36,380 bases of DNA from CBDUBU01 sp965365465 (GTDB lineage: Bacteria; Bacteroidota; Rhodothermia; Rhodothermales; DASSAV01). Positions 1 to 7,712 of the stretch are shown here, piece after piece. Position 1 is the stretch's first letter; every line of letters begins with the position of its first letter. The notes under the pieces are model-generated. The model was not told the origin of the DNA and ran no database searches. It saw only the letters and a list, made by a program, of their open reading frames with translations. The stretch lies in contig CBDUBU010000007.1 of assembly GCA_965365465.1 (NCBI GenBank), positions 1 through 36,380 on the forward strand. The letters run 5' to 3'. The position numbers were made by a program, and so were the translations under genes.

Positions 1-453
1 GAAGGCGGCGAGGCGGTTATCCCGACCGTAGAACGCATTATCGGGGCAGGCATTCCAGTAATGGGCCATCTCGGCCTGACGCCGCAGAGCATTTATCGTT
101 TCGGCACCTATAAAGTACGCGCACGGGAGGAGCAGGAAGCCGAGCAGTTGCGGCGCGATGCCATGCTGCTTGAACGGGCCGGATGTTTCGCCGTCGTTCT
201 GGAAAAAATCCCGGCTCATCTCGCCGGCGAGGTTACTGACGCCCTCAGCATCCCCACCATCGGGATCGGGGCAGGAGGGCAGTGTGACGGGCAGGTGCTG
301 GTGATGCACGATGCCCTCGGATTGACAACGGATTTTCACCCTCGTTTTGTGCGACGTTACGCGGACCTTGCAAAGGTTATGACGGAGGCAGTGCAGGAAT
401 TTGTAAAGGATGTACGGGACCGTTCCTTTCCTGCGGAGGATGAAAGCTATTGA
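1..453 (+). CDS. panB: Ketopantoate hydroxymethyltransferase PanB, C-terminal part (5' end outside window)
   Basis: PanB transfers a hydroxymethyl group from methylenetetrahydrofolate to 2-oxoisovalerate, the first committed step of pantothenate and coenzyme A synthesis in the cytoplasm. The frame is open from base 1, so the gene enters the window from the left; about 150 residues are visible. Recognisable PanB stretches are GHLGLTPQS, the tail of the substrate-binding barrel VLEKIP, IPTIGIGAGGQCDGQVLV, and HDALGLTTDF followed by KFVRRYADL-like sequence. An internal ATG at 61 is not the real start, because the family sequence continues upstream of it. SurE follows about 100 bases downstream on the same strand. 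Confidence 0.95.
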   Translation, partial: EGGEAVIPTVERIIGAGIPVMGHLGLTPQSIYRFGTYKVRAREEQEAEQLRRDAMLLERAGCFAVVLEKIPAHLAGEVTDALSIPTIGIGAGGQCDGQVLVMHDALGLTTDFHPRFVRRYADLAKVMTEAVQEFVKDVRDRSFPAEDESY

Positions 454-552
454 AGGCCGGAAGATGACGGGTTTGCATTCTTGCTTTCCTCTTTTTTCGG
501 ACTTTTCTCATAAGCTCTTTGCCAGAGCATATCACGTTGAAGAAGCACCTTG

Positions 553-1359
553 ATGAACGCTATACCCCGGCAACCTGATCGTCAGGATCGCCCTCTTATC
601 CTCATCAGCAACGATGACGGTATTGATTCTCCTGGAATCATAGCGTTGGCTGAAGCCCTGGATCCGATAGGAGAGATCTGTGTGGTTGCGCCTATCAGCG
701 AGCAGAGTGCAGTAGGCCATGCCATCACCGTCAGAGACCCCGTTCGCGCGCGTTCCTGGCCTTTTACGGTAGGGTCGGGAGAGATCAAAGCCTTCGCGGT
801 ATCCGGCACTCCGGCAGACTGCGTCAAGCTCGCGGTGAACCAGTTGACGATGAGGAAGCCGGATCTGGTTGTGAGCGGAATCAACAAGGGGCCCAACACG
901 GCTGTCAATGTGATTTATTCAGGGACGGTCAGTGCGGCTACGGAAGCTGCTATCCTCGGCATCGACGCGATAGCCTTTTCCCTTTGCTCCTGGGAAGGAG
1001 GCGATTACGAGCCTTCGGCACGGTATGCGCGATTGATCGCCGCAAAAGTTCTGAAAACGGGGCTTCCGCCGGGTATTCTGCTCAATGTCAATTTTCCGGC
1101 GCTGCCTTTCGAGGAGATCAAGGGCGTTGTGGCAACCCGCCAGGCCCGTTCCCGTTGGGAGGAGTCTTTCAGCGAGCGCATGGATCCGTTCAACCAGCCT
1201 TATTATTGGCTTTCCGGGAGCTTTGTTAATCTTGATGATGGAGAAAATACTGATCTCGCAGCAGTAGAAGGCGGGTACATTTCGATCACCCCGGTCCATT
1301 ATGATCTGACTGCTTACGCTTATCTGGAAGATCTGGCTGCCTGGAAATGGGACGAGTAA
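553..1359 (+). CDS. surE: 5'/3'-nucleotidase SurE
   Basis: SurE is a metal-dependent survival-type nucleoside 5'-monophosphatase of the cytoplasm. The family signature ISNDDGIDSPGI near the N-terminus supplies the metal-binding Asp-Asp pair. VSGTPADCVKLAV, SGINKGPNTAVNVIYSGTVS and AATEAAILGI are typical core segments, and the length of about 268 residues is normal. A TTG at 550 sits directly before the ATG at 553; I prefer the ATG. No strong Shine-Dalgarno is visible, only a GAAGAA stretch, and a small 5-bp hairpin (514-518 with 524-528) lies just upstream. The 3' end abuts fkp closely, which suggests cotranscription. Confidence 0.95.
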   Translation: MNAIPRQPDRQDRPLILISNDDGIDSPGIIALAEALDPIGEICVVAPISEQSAVGHAITVRDPVRARSWPFTVGSGEIKAFAVSGTPADCVKLAVNQLTMRKPDLVVSGINKGPNTAVNVIYSGTVSAATEAAILGIDAIAFSLCSWEGGDYEPSARYARLIAAKVLKTGLPPGILLNVNFPALPFEEIKGVVATRQARSRWEESFSERMDPFNQPYYWLSGSFVNLDDGENTDLAAVEGGYISITPVHYDLTAYAYLEDLAAWKWDE

Positions 1360-1394
1360 AAGATCAGGCTGCACAGGATCAGGCACATAGTACT

Positions 1395-4300
1395 ATGGAC
1401 TTGTTATCGCAAGCCTATCGAAACAACTGGACCTTGTACGAGCAGGCGCTGCGTGGCACGCCTTCCATTGCCCACTGGGACGTATGCGTGCTTACTGCGG
1501 CAAACGAGCGGCAGGCCCGTGCGTATGAACTGCAACTTCAGGAGCGGCGAGAGTTGGGTGCGCTCTCGCCTGCAACACAATGGATTGTTGTCCCTGACCC
1601 TGATGGCGCTCGTATTGGCAGCGGTGGTGCGACACTCAACGTGCTGCTCCGCGTAATACGCTTGCTGGCCTCCATGTCTGGACCAGGACAGACGATTTCC
1701 GAGGCCGCCGCTTCGGCGCTGAAAGGGAGACGGGTGCTCATCGTGCATTCCGGCGGCGATAGCAAACGGCTGCCTCACTATTCTGCTTTTGGAAAGCTGT
1801 TTGCGCGGGTTCCTCATGAACTTCCTGACGGACGCGCTTCAACCTTGTTCGATGAATTCGTTGTCTCGTTGAGCGGCATTCCGCTCCATATGCATGAAGG
1901 GGTTCTGATAGCCTCCGGCGATGTCCTGCTTGTTTTTGACCACACGCAACTGGACTTTAGCAGACAGGGTGTTGTGGGCGTAGGGATGCGCGTTCCTGCT
2001 GAATTGGGAACGAGACATGGTGTGTTCGTTGCTGACCGTAGCAGCAACCAGGTGCGCCGGTTTCTCCACAAGCCGTCTCTTTCTCGTTTGGAAGAAATGG
2101 ATGCGCTCGATGAAGAACATCGCGTGGACGTTGACACGGGAATGGTCTGGATGGACCCCGAAATTGCGGCCCGATTAGCTGTTCTTGCCGAGCCGAATAG
2201 AGACTGGAATCCTGCTCCGGGCGGTATGTTGAGCCGGCTTGTCAAAGACCGGGTCGCCGTTAACCTGTATGGCGATGTGCTCGGTGCGCTGCCTCCGGAA
2301 GCCGCCTTTGAAAGCTATCTGAATGACGCAAGCGACGGTGAGGCAACTGACAGGCTTCGCGTTGTAAGGAAAAGTCTGTGGGAGACTGTGCGGGGCTGCT
2401 CGTTCACGATGCAGTCGCTCCGGCCTGCAAAGTTTTTGCATCTTGGATCAACCTCCGAGTACCGGGATACGATGCTCAAGGGTGCGGAGTTGGACGGCTC
2501 TTCCGGATGGAGCGACCGCGTGCTCTGTTCCATAGCTGAAACAGCGAATGTTGGCGCTTCTCGGGATGTCACCGTTGTAGCGTCTGTTATAGGGAAAGGC
2601 GTGACCATAGGCGCCGGCAGCGTGGTGGAAGATAGCATGTTGCAGGGGCCGGTAGAAATCGGTTCGGGCTGTGTGATTGCAGGTGCGAGATGCAGCGGAG
2701 ATCGGCGTTTGTCGCTAGACAACGACATAGTGCTGCACAGGCTCCCGGTATATCACCCGGATGAAGGCAAAGGCGTGGTCTGGCGGATGTATGGCATATC
2801 CGACAACCCAAAGCTTCCGCTCACTCACCCGACGATGACCTTTTTGAATCTGCCTGTGCGCGAATGGATGGCGCGTGCGGGCATCGAGAAGGAGAGGATC
2901 TGGGGGGGCCTTCCCGATAGTCGCGCCACGCTGTGGAATGCAAGGTTATTCCCTCTGACGACGGATCTCGTGGACGGATGGGAAATGGCGGCGTGGATGC
3001 AGCGTCCCGAAGAGGCGCTGCCTGCGGAAAAAGATGCGTGGCTGCATACGCCGAGGTTGTCTCTCGAAGAAAGCTACGTCTGGGCCGGACTGGAAACCAT
3101 CCTGCATGAAGCGCACGAAGTCGAGGATCGTATCAGGATTGATCTGTTCCTTGAGGGGCTTTGCAGCGACGTGTTTTCCATAGACGCTGCGGCCCGTCTA
3201 GGCAAGCCCGCGCAGGTATCCGGGAGGAGGCTGGAACGGGTCGTCGAACGTATTCGTGCAGACAGCGATTTGCTTTTTCGCCTGCGCGTCTTGAAGTCGG
3301 CAGCCGACATCTTGCGTGCAGCGGCCCCTGCTGACCGGGAAGTACAGGTGCGATCGGACGTACTGGACGACGAAGCATTCGATGCGTTATCCGACTTGAT
3401 TCAGTCACATACGGCTCCTGTGTACGTTTCTTCGGGTTACGACTTTTCTGCTGACAACGAGCATCGGGCTGTAATCGTTGGTGCGCCTGCACGTGTTGAC
3501 TTCGGAGGTGGGTGGTCTGACACCCCGCCTTTCAGCATCGAGCATGGCGGCGTGGTGTTAAACGCCGCCATAAGCTTGAATGGGAAATTTCCGATCCTTG
3601 TAAAGGCTGCACGCACACGTCAACCTGGTCTGGCTCTGGAAAGCGTGGATCTGGGGGTCAAGCAGCGCATCGACTGCAATGATCTGGCTGGTTACAAGGA
3701 TCTGTCAGATCCTCTGGCGATTCACAAGGCTGCCATCCTGCTGAGCGGGCTGGATGTCAATTCCGGAGGCGGACTGCATCTGAGCACAGAGATCGACATC
3801 CCTAAAGGTTCGGGTCTGGGAACGAGCAGCATCATGGGAGGCGCAGTCATGGCGGCTTTGAACTATCTCCGGGGAGCCAATACGGAAATTGCCACCTTGA
3901 CAGATCAAGTTTTGTGTCTTGAGCAGATGTTGACTACAGGGGGAGGGTGGCAGGATCAGGTCGGAGGGCTGATAGGCGGCATCAAGCTTGTCGTAACTGA
4001 ACCAGGGTTGCCGCAGCGTCCACAGGCCACCCCGGTCAGTTTGCCTGCTGCGCTCAACGAACAATTCGTGCTGGTTTACACAGGGCAGCGCAGGCTGGCA
4101 AAGCGAATCCTGCGCGGCATCATGGGGCGTTATGTAAGCAGGGATCCGGTAGTCGTATCCGTCCTGCACGAGATACGCCGGATTGCGGTTGTTATGAAAG
4201 AGGCGCTGGAACGGGAAGACCTGGAGATGTTTGGTTCGCTGATGTCCAGGCACTGGGAGCTGAACAAACTCATGGACCCCGGAAGCACCAGTCCGTTTAT

Positions 4301-4514
4301 CGATCACTTGTTCGAGCAGATTGCCCCTTATGCACTTGGCGCCAAACTTACAGGAGCCGGAGGCGGAGGATTCGCTGAGATCATAGTGCGGGACGGTGAG
4401 GCGGCCCGCCGGCTTGCCTCAATGCTGGAACAGACCTATCCCGATGCGGGGGTTCGTGTTTGGCCCTGCCACATCACAACGGAGGGGCTGGTCCTTCAGG
4501 AGACGACCCTTTAG
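1395..4514 (+). CDS. fkp: Bifunctional L-fucokinase / fucose-1-phosphate guanylyltransferase (Fkp)
   Basis: Fkp converts free L-fucose to GDP-L-fucose: the C-terminal GHMP kinase makes fucose-1-phosphate and the N-terminal pyrophosphorylase transfers it to GTP. About 1039 residues from ATG 1395, comparable to bacterial Fkp and plant FKGP. N-terminal nucleotidyltransferase motifs are GSGGATLNVL (about residue 75) and HSGGDSKRLP. A left-handed-helix-like stretch with repeated hydrophobic/Gly spacing (IGKGVTIGAGSVVEDSML) follows. The GHMP kinase starts around residue 690 with PARVDFGGGWSDTPP; the ATP loop PKGSGLGTSSIMGG begins near residue 803, and motif 3 LTGAGGGGFAEI lies near 985. An in-frame ATG at 1347 would overlap surE by 13 bases; I prefer 1395, where family-like sequence begins, though neither start has a clear Shine-Dalgarno. 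Likely role: supplying GDP-fucose for surface glycans or glycoproteins. Confidence 0.92.
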   Translation: MDLLSQAYRNNWTLYEQALRGTPSIAHWDVCVLTAANERQARAYELQLQERRELGALSPATQWIVVPDPDGARIGSGGATLNVLLRVIRLLASMSGPGQTISEAAASALKGRRVLIVHSGGDSKRLPHYSAFGKLFARVPHELPDGRASTLFDEFVVSLSGIPLHMHEGVLIASGDVLLVFDHTQLDFSRQGVVGVGMRVPAELGTRHGVFVADRSSNQVRRFLHKPSLSRLEEMDALDEEHRVDVDTGMVWMDPEIAARLAVLAEPNRDWNPAPGGMLSRLVKDRVAVNLYGDVLGALPPEAAFESYLNDASDGEATDRLRVVRKSLWETVRGCSFTMQSLRPAKFLHLGSTSEYRDTMLKGAELDGSSGWSDRVLCSIAETANVGASRDVTVVASVIGKGVTIGAGSVVEDSMLQGPVEIGSGCVIAGARCSGDRRLSLDNDIVLHRLPVYHPDEGKGVVWRMYGISDNPKLPLTHPTMTFLNLPVREWMARAGIEKERIWGGLPDSRATLWNARLFPLTTDLVDGWEMAAWMQRPEEALPAEKDAWLHTPRLSLEESYVWAGLETILHEAHEVEDRIRIDLFLEGLCSDVFSIDAAARLGKPAQVSGRRLERVVERIRADSDLLFRLRVLKSAADILRAAAPADREVQVRSDVLDDEAFDALSDLIQSHTAPVYVSSGYDFSADNEHRAVIVGAPARVDFGGGWSDTPPFSIEHGGVVLNAAISLNGKFPILVKAARTRQPGLALESVDLGVKQRIDCNDLAGYKDLSDPLAIHKAAILLSGLDVNSGGGLHLSTEIDIPKGSGLGTSSIMGGAVMAALNYLRGANTEIATLTDQVLCLEQMLTTGGGWQDQVGGLIGGIKLVVTEPGLPQRPQATPVSLPAALNEQFVLVYTGQRRLAKRILRGIMGRYVSRDPVVVSVLHEIRRIAVVMKEALEREDLEMFGSLMSRHWELNKLMDPGSTSPFIDHLFEQIAPYALGAKLTGAGGGGFAEIIVRDGEAARRLASMLEQTYPDAGVRVWPCHITTEGLVLQETTL

Positions 4515-4580
4515 CCTGCGATCCGGATTGGCGTGCCGCAGAGGCCGGGTTCATATCAATATCCACGGAAAAGCTTAACA

Positions 4581-4587
4581 AGGAAGG
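4581..4587 (+). promoter_or_regulatory. Shine-Dalgarno site deciding the cupin start
   Basis: AGGAAGG lies just upstream of ATG 4590. It is the reason for choosing that start over the in-frame upstream methionine at 4533, whose N-terminal extension overlaps no conserved sequence. Confidence 0.6.
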
Positions 4588-4589
4588 GC

Positions 4590-4907
4590 ATGGAGCAAGA
4601 AACAAGGGTCAGGAAACTGGCCGCGCTGGTAGATTACAGCGAAGGGTCGGTTGTGAGCCGAACCCTTTTGAAGAAGAAAACCGGAACGGTAACGCTGTTC
4701 GCTTTTGATGAGGGAGAGGGTTTGAGTGAGCACAGCGCCTCCTTCGATGCGCTGGTGTATATTCCCGATGGAACAGTTCAAATTGACATCGCCGGGAAAG
4801 CGTATCAACTTGTTGCGGGCGATACGATAGTGTTGCCCGCCGACGTTCCGCACGCGGTAAAAGCCATTACTTCGTGCAAAATGCTTCTTATAATGATCCG
4901 GGCATAG
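4590..4907 (+). CDS. Small single-domain cupin protein
   Basis: A 105-residue protein with one cupin beta-barrel. The second cupin motif is clear (AGDTIVLPADVPHAVKAI), and the first is degenerate (EHSASFDALVYIPDGTVQI): one His is present, but the usual HxH metal pair is incomplete. This suggests a weak or absent metal site and possibly a binding rather than enzymatic role. Such small cupins often bind or sense small molecules, but the substrate cannot be read from sequence. It sits about 75 bases after fkp on the same strand and before a lipoprotein gene, so it may share their transcript. The start rests on the good Shine-Dalgarno at 4581-4587. Confidence 0.85.
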   Translation: MEQETRVRKLAALVDYSEGSVVSRTLLKKKTGTVTLFAFDEGEGLSEHSASFDALVYIPDGTVQIDIAGKAYQLVAGDTIVLPADVPHAVKAITSCKMLLIMIRA

Positions 4908-5030
4908 TTGAGAAGCGACGCTGTCGCCGGGATTGATAAAAAGGCGGAGAAGCCGCGTTGTCTACCTGAAACCGGGTTGCTACCTTGACCAGACAGGCGC
5001 ATTCCGTGCCTTCAAAACAAGCGTGCGAGA

Positions 5031-5037
5031 AAGGAGA
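5031..5037 (+). promoter_or_regulatory. Shine-Dalgarno site deciding the lipoprotein start
   Basis: AAGGAGA lies 6 bases upstream of ATG 5044. It fixes the start at a methionine that immediately precedes a lipoprotein signal peptide, although the frame is open further upstream to 4933. Confidence 0.7.
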
Positions 5038-5043
5038 AACACT

Positions 5044-5451
5044 ATGAACGGCATACGAGCCTGTTTATCCGTCATTCTGGTGGCATCCGGATTGCTGCTG
5101 CCGGTGGGCTGCGCCGGCACTCGTGTTCCGGTAGGATCCGGCACGGCGGAAATCACCCTTCGTTGTTCAGGGCGTAGTTGTTATGCTCGCGAGGAGAACC
5201 CGAGCTACGCTACGGGCAGGGCTGTCGTTACGGCCGTCAGGAACGCTCCTTTTACCACAGCCTCTATCATTTCACTTTCCCACGAGGGCGAAGGCGCTGC
5301 GGAACGTCGCCTGGCAGGGGGGCTAGGTTCCAGTATGCAGACAGATCACTTCAATGGAATGCCGGTAGCCGGCTCGTGGCGAGCTGAGCTTGGATCCGAC
5401 CTCTCCGGCGACAATGAACTGGTGCTGATTGTTGAATGGAGCGTCGAGTAG
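5044..5451 (+). CDS. Predicted lipoprotein of unknown function
   Basis: A 135-residue protein that I do not recognise beyond its export signal. The N-terminus MNGIRACLSVILVASGLLLP forms a basic/hydrophobic signal followed by the lipobox LPVGC, so the mature protein should start at Cys24 or so and be lipid-anchored. The mature part is short and likely beta-rich, with two further cysteines (LRCSGRSCYA) that could form a disulfide in the periplasm. It ends in an acidic tail (LIVEWSVE). It follows the cupin gene by 136 bases on the same strand and converges on the desaturase gene with only 17 bases between the two stops. No terminator is visible in that gap. Confidence 0.8.
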   Translation: MNGIRACLSVILVASGLLLPVGCAGTRVPVGSGTAEITLRCSGRSCYAREENPSYATGRAVVTAVRNAPFTTASIISLSHEGEGAAERRLAGGLGSSMQTDHFNGMPVAGSWRAELGSDLSGDNELVLIVEWSVE

Positions 5452-5468
5452 TGGTGCAGCTTTCCAGC

Positions 5469-6464
5469 TTATTCCATTGAGAATGCCCTGTCGTAGATGA
5501 AGTCGAATGAGAAAGACTTCTCGGTGCTTCGTTTATCAATGTACTCAGCCACTTTCTGCAGCCGTTTGGGGATTGCCATGATCTTCTCCTGCGCCTTGCG
5601 TCCGGCCTCATTCAAGCCCGTCAGCACGCCGATCTTCCAGAAGTCGATAGCTTCTTCAACGATCTGTTTGTAATCCCACGGGCCGTAGATCCCGGAGCGT
5701 CGTACCACGTCCGCCATTTCACGGAAATTGGGCATACTGACGCCCGGCATCTCGATGCTCGGCATAATAGCCAGCGCAGATTCGAGGGCGCGGTTAGGGT
5801 CAATCTTCAGGATAGACTGAAAGACGCCTCGGTAAAAAGTGAAATGCTTGGCCTCATCTGCCGCAACACTCGACAGAATGCCCTTCAGCAGCGGTTCTTC
5901 CTCTCCGGCTACCCTCCCCGTATTCCGGTGGGAGAACTGCGTAGCGCGCTCCTGAAGGGTCGTGTAGACAAACACACGGTAAGGATCTTTGTCCCAATCC
6001 GGGGTGAAACCGGACTCCTGATAGTAATACTGCATCATCTCTACATCGCGGAATCGAAAAAGTCGCGCATCCCGCGCATAATCCCGCAACACCGCCCCAT
6101 GACGGTCCTCTTCAGCCGTCCACATGAAATTCCACTTCTGCCAGATACTGTCATCCCCGAGATATTTGGAGAGCAGACGGTGGAAATGAGGAAGACCTTC
6201 TTCGGTGATGAGGTTAAGAACAACGGCAACCCTGACCGAATCAGAAAGTCCCCGCGCTCTATTTCGCAGTTTTCCCACGACGCTTTCGCTGTCTTCGTCC
6301 ATCTGTTCATCTGCAGGAAGAAAGTCATTGGGCATCCATAATCTGCGCTTGCTCAAATGCTGCTCCATCAGATTCCCTGCGACGGGTTCAAGTTCTTGCA
6401 GTACTTCTGCTTTATGCAGGGTTTCAAAAGATTCGCTATTCTCGGTAGGGATCAGGACATCCAT
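5469..6464 (-). CDS. Acyl-ACP desaturase (plant-type, soluble diiron; FA_desaturase_2)
   Basis: About 331 residues, the normal size for the soluble acyl-[acyl-carrier-protein] desaturase family, which introduces a double bond into acyl-ACP using a diiron centre, ferredoxin and oxygen. The two carboxylate/His iron motifs are visible: EEDRHG (EExxH) in the first half and DEAKHF (DExxH) in the second. The helical segment WNFMWTAEEDRHGAVLRDYA is typical, as is YTTLQERATQFSHRNTGR. The ATG at 6464 is chosen; a TTG at 6485 would add seven residues. The gene is divergent from the GNAT gene at 6649 and converges on the lipoprotein gene. It implies aerobic unsaturated fatty acid synthesis. Confidence 0.92.
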   Translation of the reverse strand: MDVLIPTENSESFETLHKAEVLQELEPVAGNLMEQHLSKRRLWMPNDFLPADEQMDEDSESVVGKLRNRARGLSDSVRVAVVLNLITEEGLPHFHRLLSKYLGDDSIWQKWNFMWTAEEDRHGAVLRDYARDARLFRFRDVEMMQYYYQESGFTPDWDKDPYRVFVYTTLQERATQFSHRNTGRVAGEEEPLLKGILSSVAADEAKHFTFYRGVFQSILKIDPNRALESALAIMPSIEMPGVSMPNFREMADVVRRSGIYGPWDYKQIVEEAIDFWKIGVLTGLNEAGRKAQEKIMAIPKRLQKVAEYIDKRSTEKSFSFDFIYDRAFSME

Positions 6465-6648
6465 AGTTTTTTTGTCAAGTCGCAATTTTTTTTCAGCACA
6501 GGCAAAGGACCTGCCGCTACTGTGCCGAAAATACGATGTTGGTTAATGGCGCCATGCAGCAGATCATTTTATTACCATCATTTTGCTTCCTTGCAGGAGA
6601 CCCGAACGCTTTTTTCTTTTGGCAAAAATGCTTACAGGCAGCACGTGG

Positions 6649-7197
6649 ATGAATAAAGAATGGACGGACGGGGTTATTCTGCTACGTCCTTACCGCAGCA
6701 GCGATGTCGACCTGCTTTTTGAAGCCGTGCGCGAGTCCATCGTTCATGTTTCCAGATGGCTGCCGTGGTGTCATAGCGCCTATTCGTTAGAAGAAAGTAT
6801 CGAGTGGATTGACCACGTCATCAAAGCCTGGAAGCTAGGCGACGAATTCAACTTCGTTGTATCCGATGCACAAAGCGGAGATTTTCTGGGAGGATGTGGT
6901 CTGAACCAGATCAACTGGAGCCATCGTTTTGCAAACTTGGGCTACTGGGTGCGAAGCAGCAGAACAAACCGTGGCATCGCCACAAAGGCCGTACGTCTGG
7001 CGGCGACCTTCGGTTTTCGGGAACTGCAGCTGGCGCGGCTGGAGATCCTCGCTCAGGTTGAAAACCATGCAAGCCAGTGTGTAGCCGGAAATGCCGGAGC
7101 CCTTCGGGAGTGCATCCTGCGAAACCGAATCCTCATAAATGGTAAGCCCGAAGATGCCGTTTTGTTCTCCCTTGTACCCGGCGATCTGCAAAAATAA
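6649..7197 (+). CDS. GNAT-family N-acetyltransferase (RimJ/RimL-like)
   Basis: A 182-residue acetyltransferase resembling the RimJ/RimL subgroup, which transfers acetyl from acetyl-CoA to an amine, often a protein N-terminus. Visible features are the N-terminal RPYRSSDVDLLFEAV, the central strand FLGGCGLNQINW, and the acetyl-CoA binding region GYWVRSSRTNRGIATKAV (the Q/RxxGxG/A-type loop). The C-terminal ENHASQCVAGNAGALRE corresponds to the usual N-x-x-S-x-x-V-x-x-x-x-G segment. The ATG at 6649 was chosen because the domain starts right there; an upstream in-frame ATG at 6583 adds 22 unrelated residues. The substrate is unknown. The gene stands alone before the riboswitch-controlled methionine genes. 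Confidence 0.88.
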   Translation: MNKEWTDGVILLRPYRSSDVDLLFEAVRESIVHVSRWLPWCHSAYSLEESIEWIDHVIKAWKLGDEFNFVVSDAQSGDFLGGCGLNQINWSHRFANLGYWVRSSRTNRGIATKAVRLAATFGFRELQLARLEILAQVENHASQCVAGNAGALRECILRNRILINGKPEDAVLFSLVPGDLQK

Positions 7198-7390
7198 GAG
7201 TCCGGGCAGTATTTTTGTCTACGAAGGGATGTTTTGACGTGTTCGTGTCTGGATTTTTCGAGGATCGGGATTCGGCGGTGGTTTAGTCCGTCGCTGGCCC
7301 GCAAAGCAAGTTGAGGAAAAATTTCCGGGCTACTGGAACACGTGCCGTTGGGTGCTGTATATTGCGATTATGAAACGATGTTTCTGATAG

Positions 7391-7509
7391 CTCATCCAGA
7401 AGGGTGGAGGGAGTAGGCCCGATGAAACCCTGGCAACCGCCTCTTGCTGTTTACAGCAGGCGGAAAGGTGCTAAGTCCTGCCTCGCACTGGCGCGCGGGG
7501 AAAGATGAG
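7391..7509 (+). ncRNA. SAM-I (S-box) riboswitch aptamer
   Basis: The SAM-I aptamer binds S-adenosylmethionine and turns off downstream methionine genes when SAM is plentiful. All conserved blocks are present in order: P1 strand CTCATC (7391-7396), the AGGGTGGAGGGA internal-loop strand, GATGAAACCCTGGCAACC, a P3 hairpin with CCGCCT pairing AGGCGG around a CTGTTTACAG apex, GGTGCTAAGTCCTGC, and GAAAGATGAG closing P1 at 7504-7509. An intrinsic terminator follows 35 bases later, and the first gene after it is metY, the expected target. A weak promoter-like TATATT lies at 7358-7363, but I cannot find a matching -35 box. Confidence 0.97.
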
Positions 7510-7543
7510 CGGGAGAGACGTTCTCGGTTAGCCGATACGCCTG

Positions 7544-7577
7544 CCTCTTCCGCACCTTAGCGCGGAGGGGGTTTTTT
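7544..7577 (+). terminator. Intrinsic terminator, expression platform of the SAM riboswitch
   Basis: A 10-bp stem (7544-7553 CCTCTTCCGC with 7562-7571 GCGGAGGGGG, two G-U pairs) closes an 8-base loop and is followed directly by six T (7572-7577). It lies 35 bases after P1 of the aptamer, the standard spacing for SAM-I transcriptional control. The expected behaviour is that SAM binding stabilises P1 and lets this hairpin form, stopping transcription before metY. I could not identify the antiterminator pairing with certainty. Confidence 0.9.
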
Positions 7578-7712
7578 ATTTCCCCCCGTCCGCCTGCCGA
7601 TCCGCATCTTGGGGATGTCGGCGGCTCCTCCTGCCTCTGCATCTCTGGATGAGCTTCAGACCGCGCCCTTGACTGGAAAATTATCACCTAATCATTGTAA
7701 CGGATCAACATT

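Noticed and set aside
6473..6478. TTGACA on the minus strand before the desaturase gene
   Set aside because: It lies only 9 bases upstream of the chosen ATG, too close to act as a -35 box for this gene, and no matching -10 box for another transcript was found.
7358..7363. TATATT as the promoter -10 box of the SAM riboswitch transcript
   Set aside because: Position is reasonable, but no -35 box at the right distance is visible; not strong enough to list as a feature.
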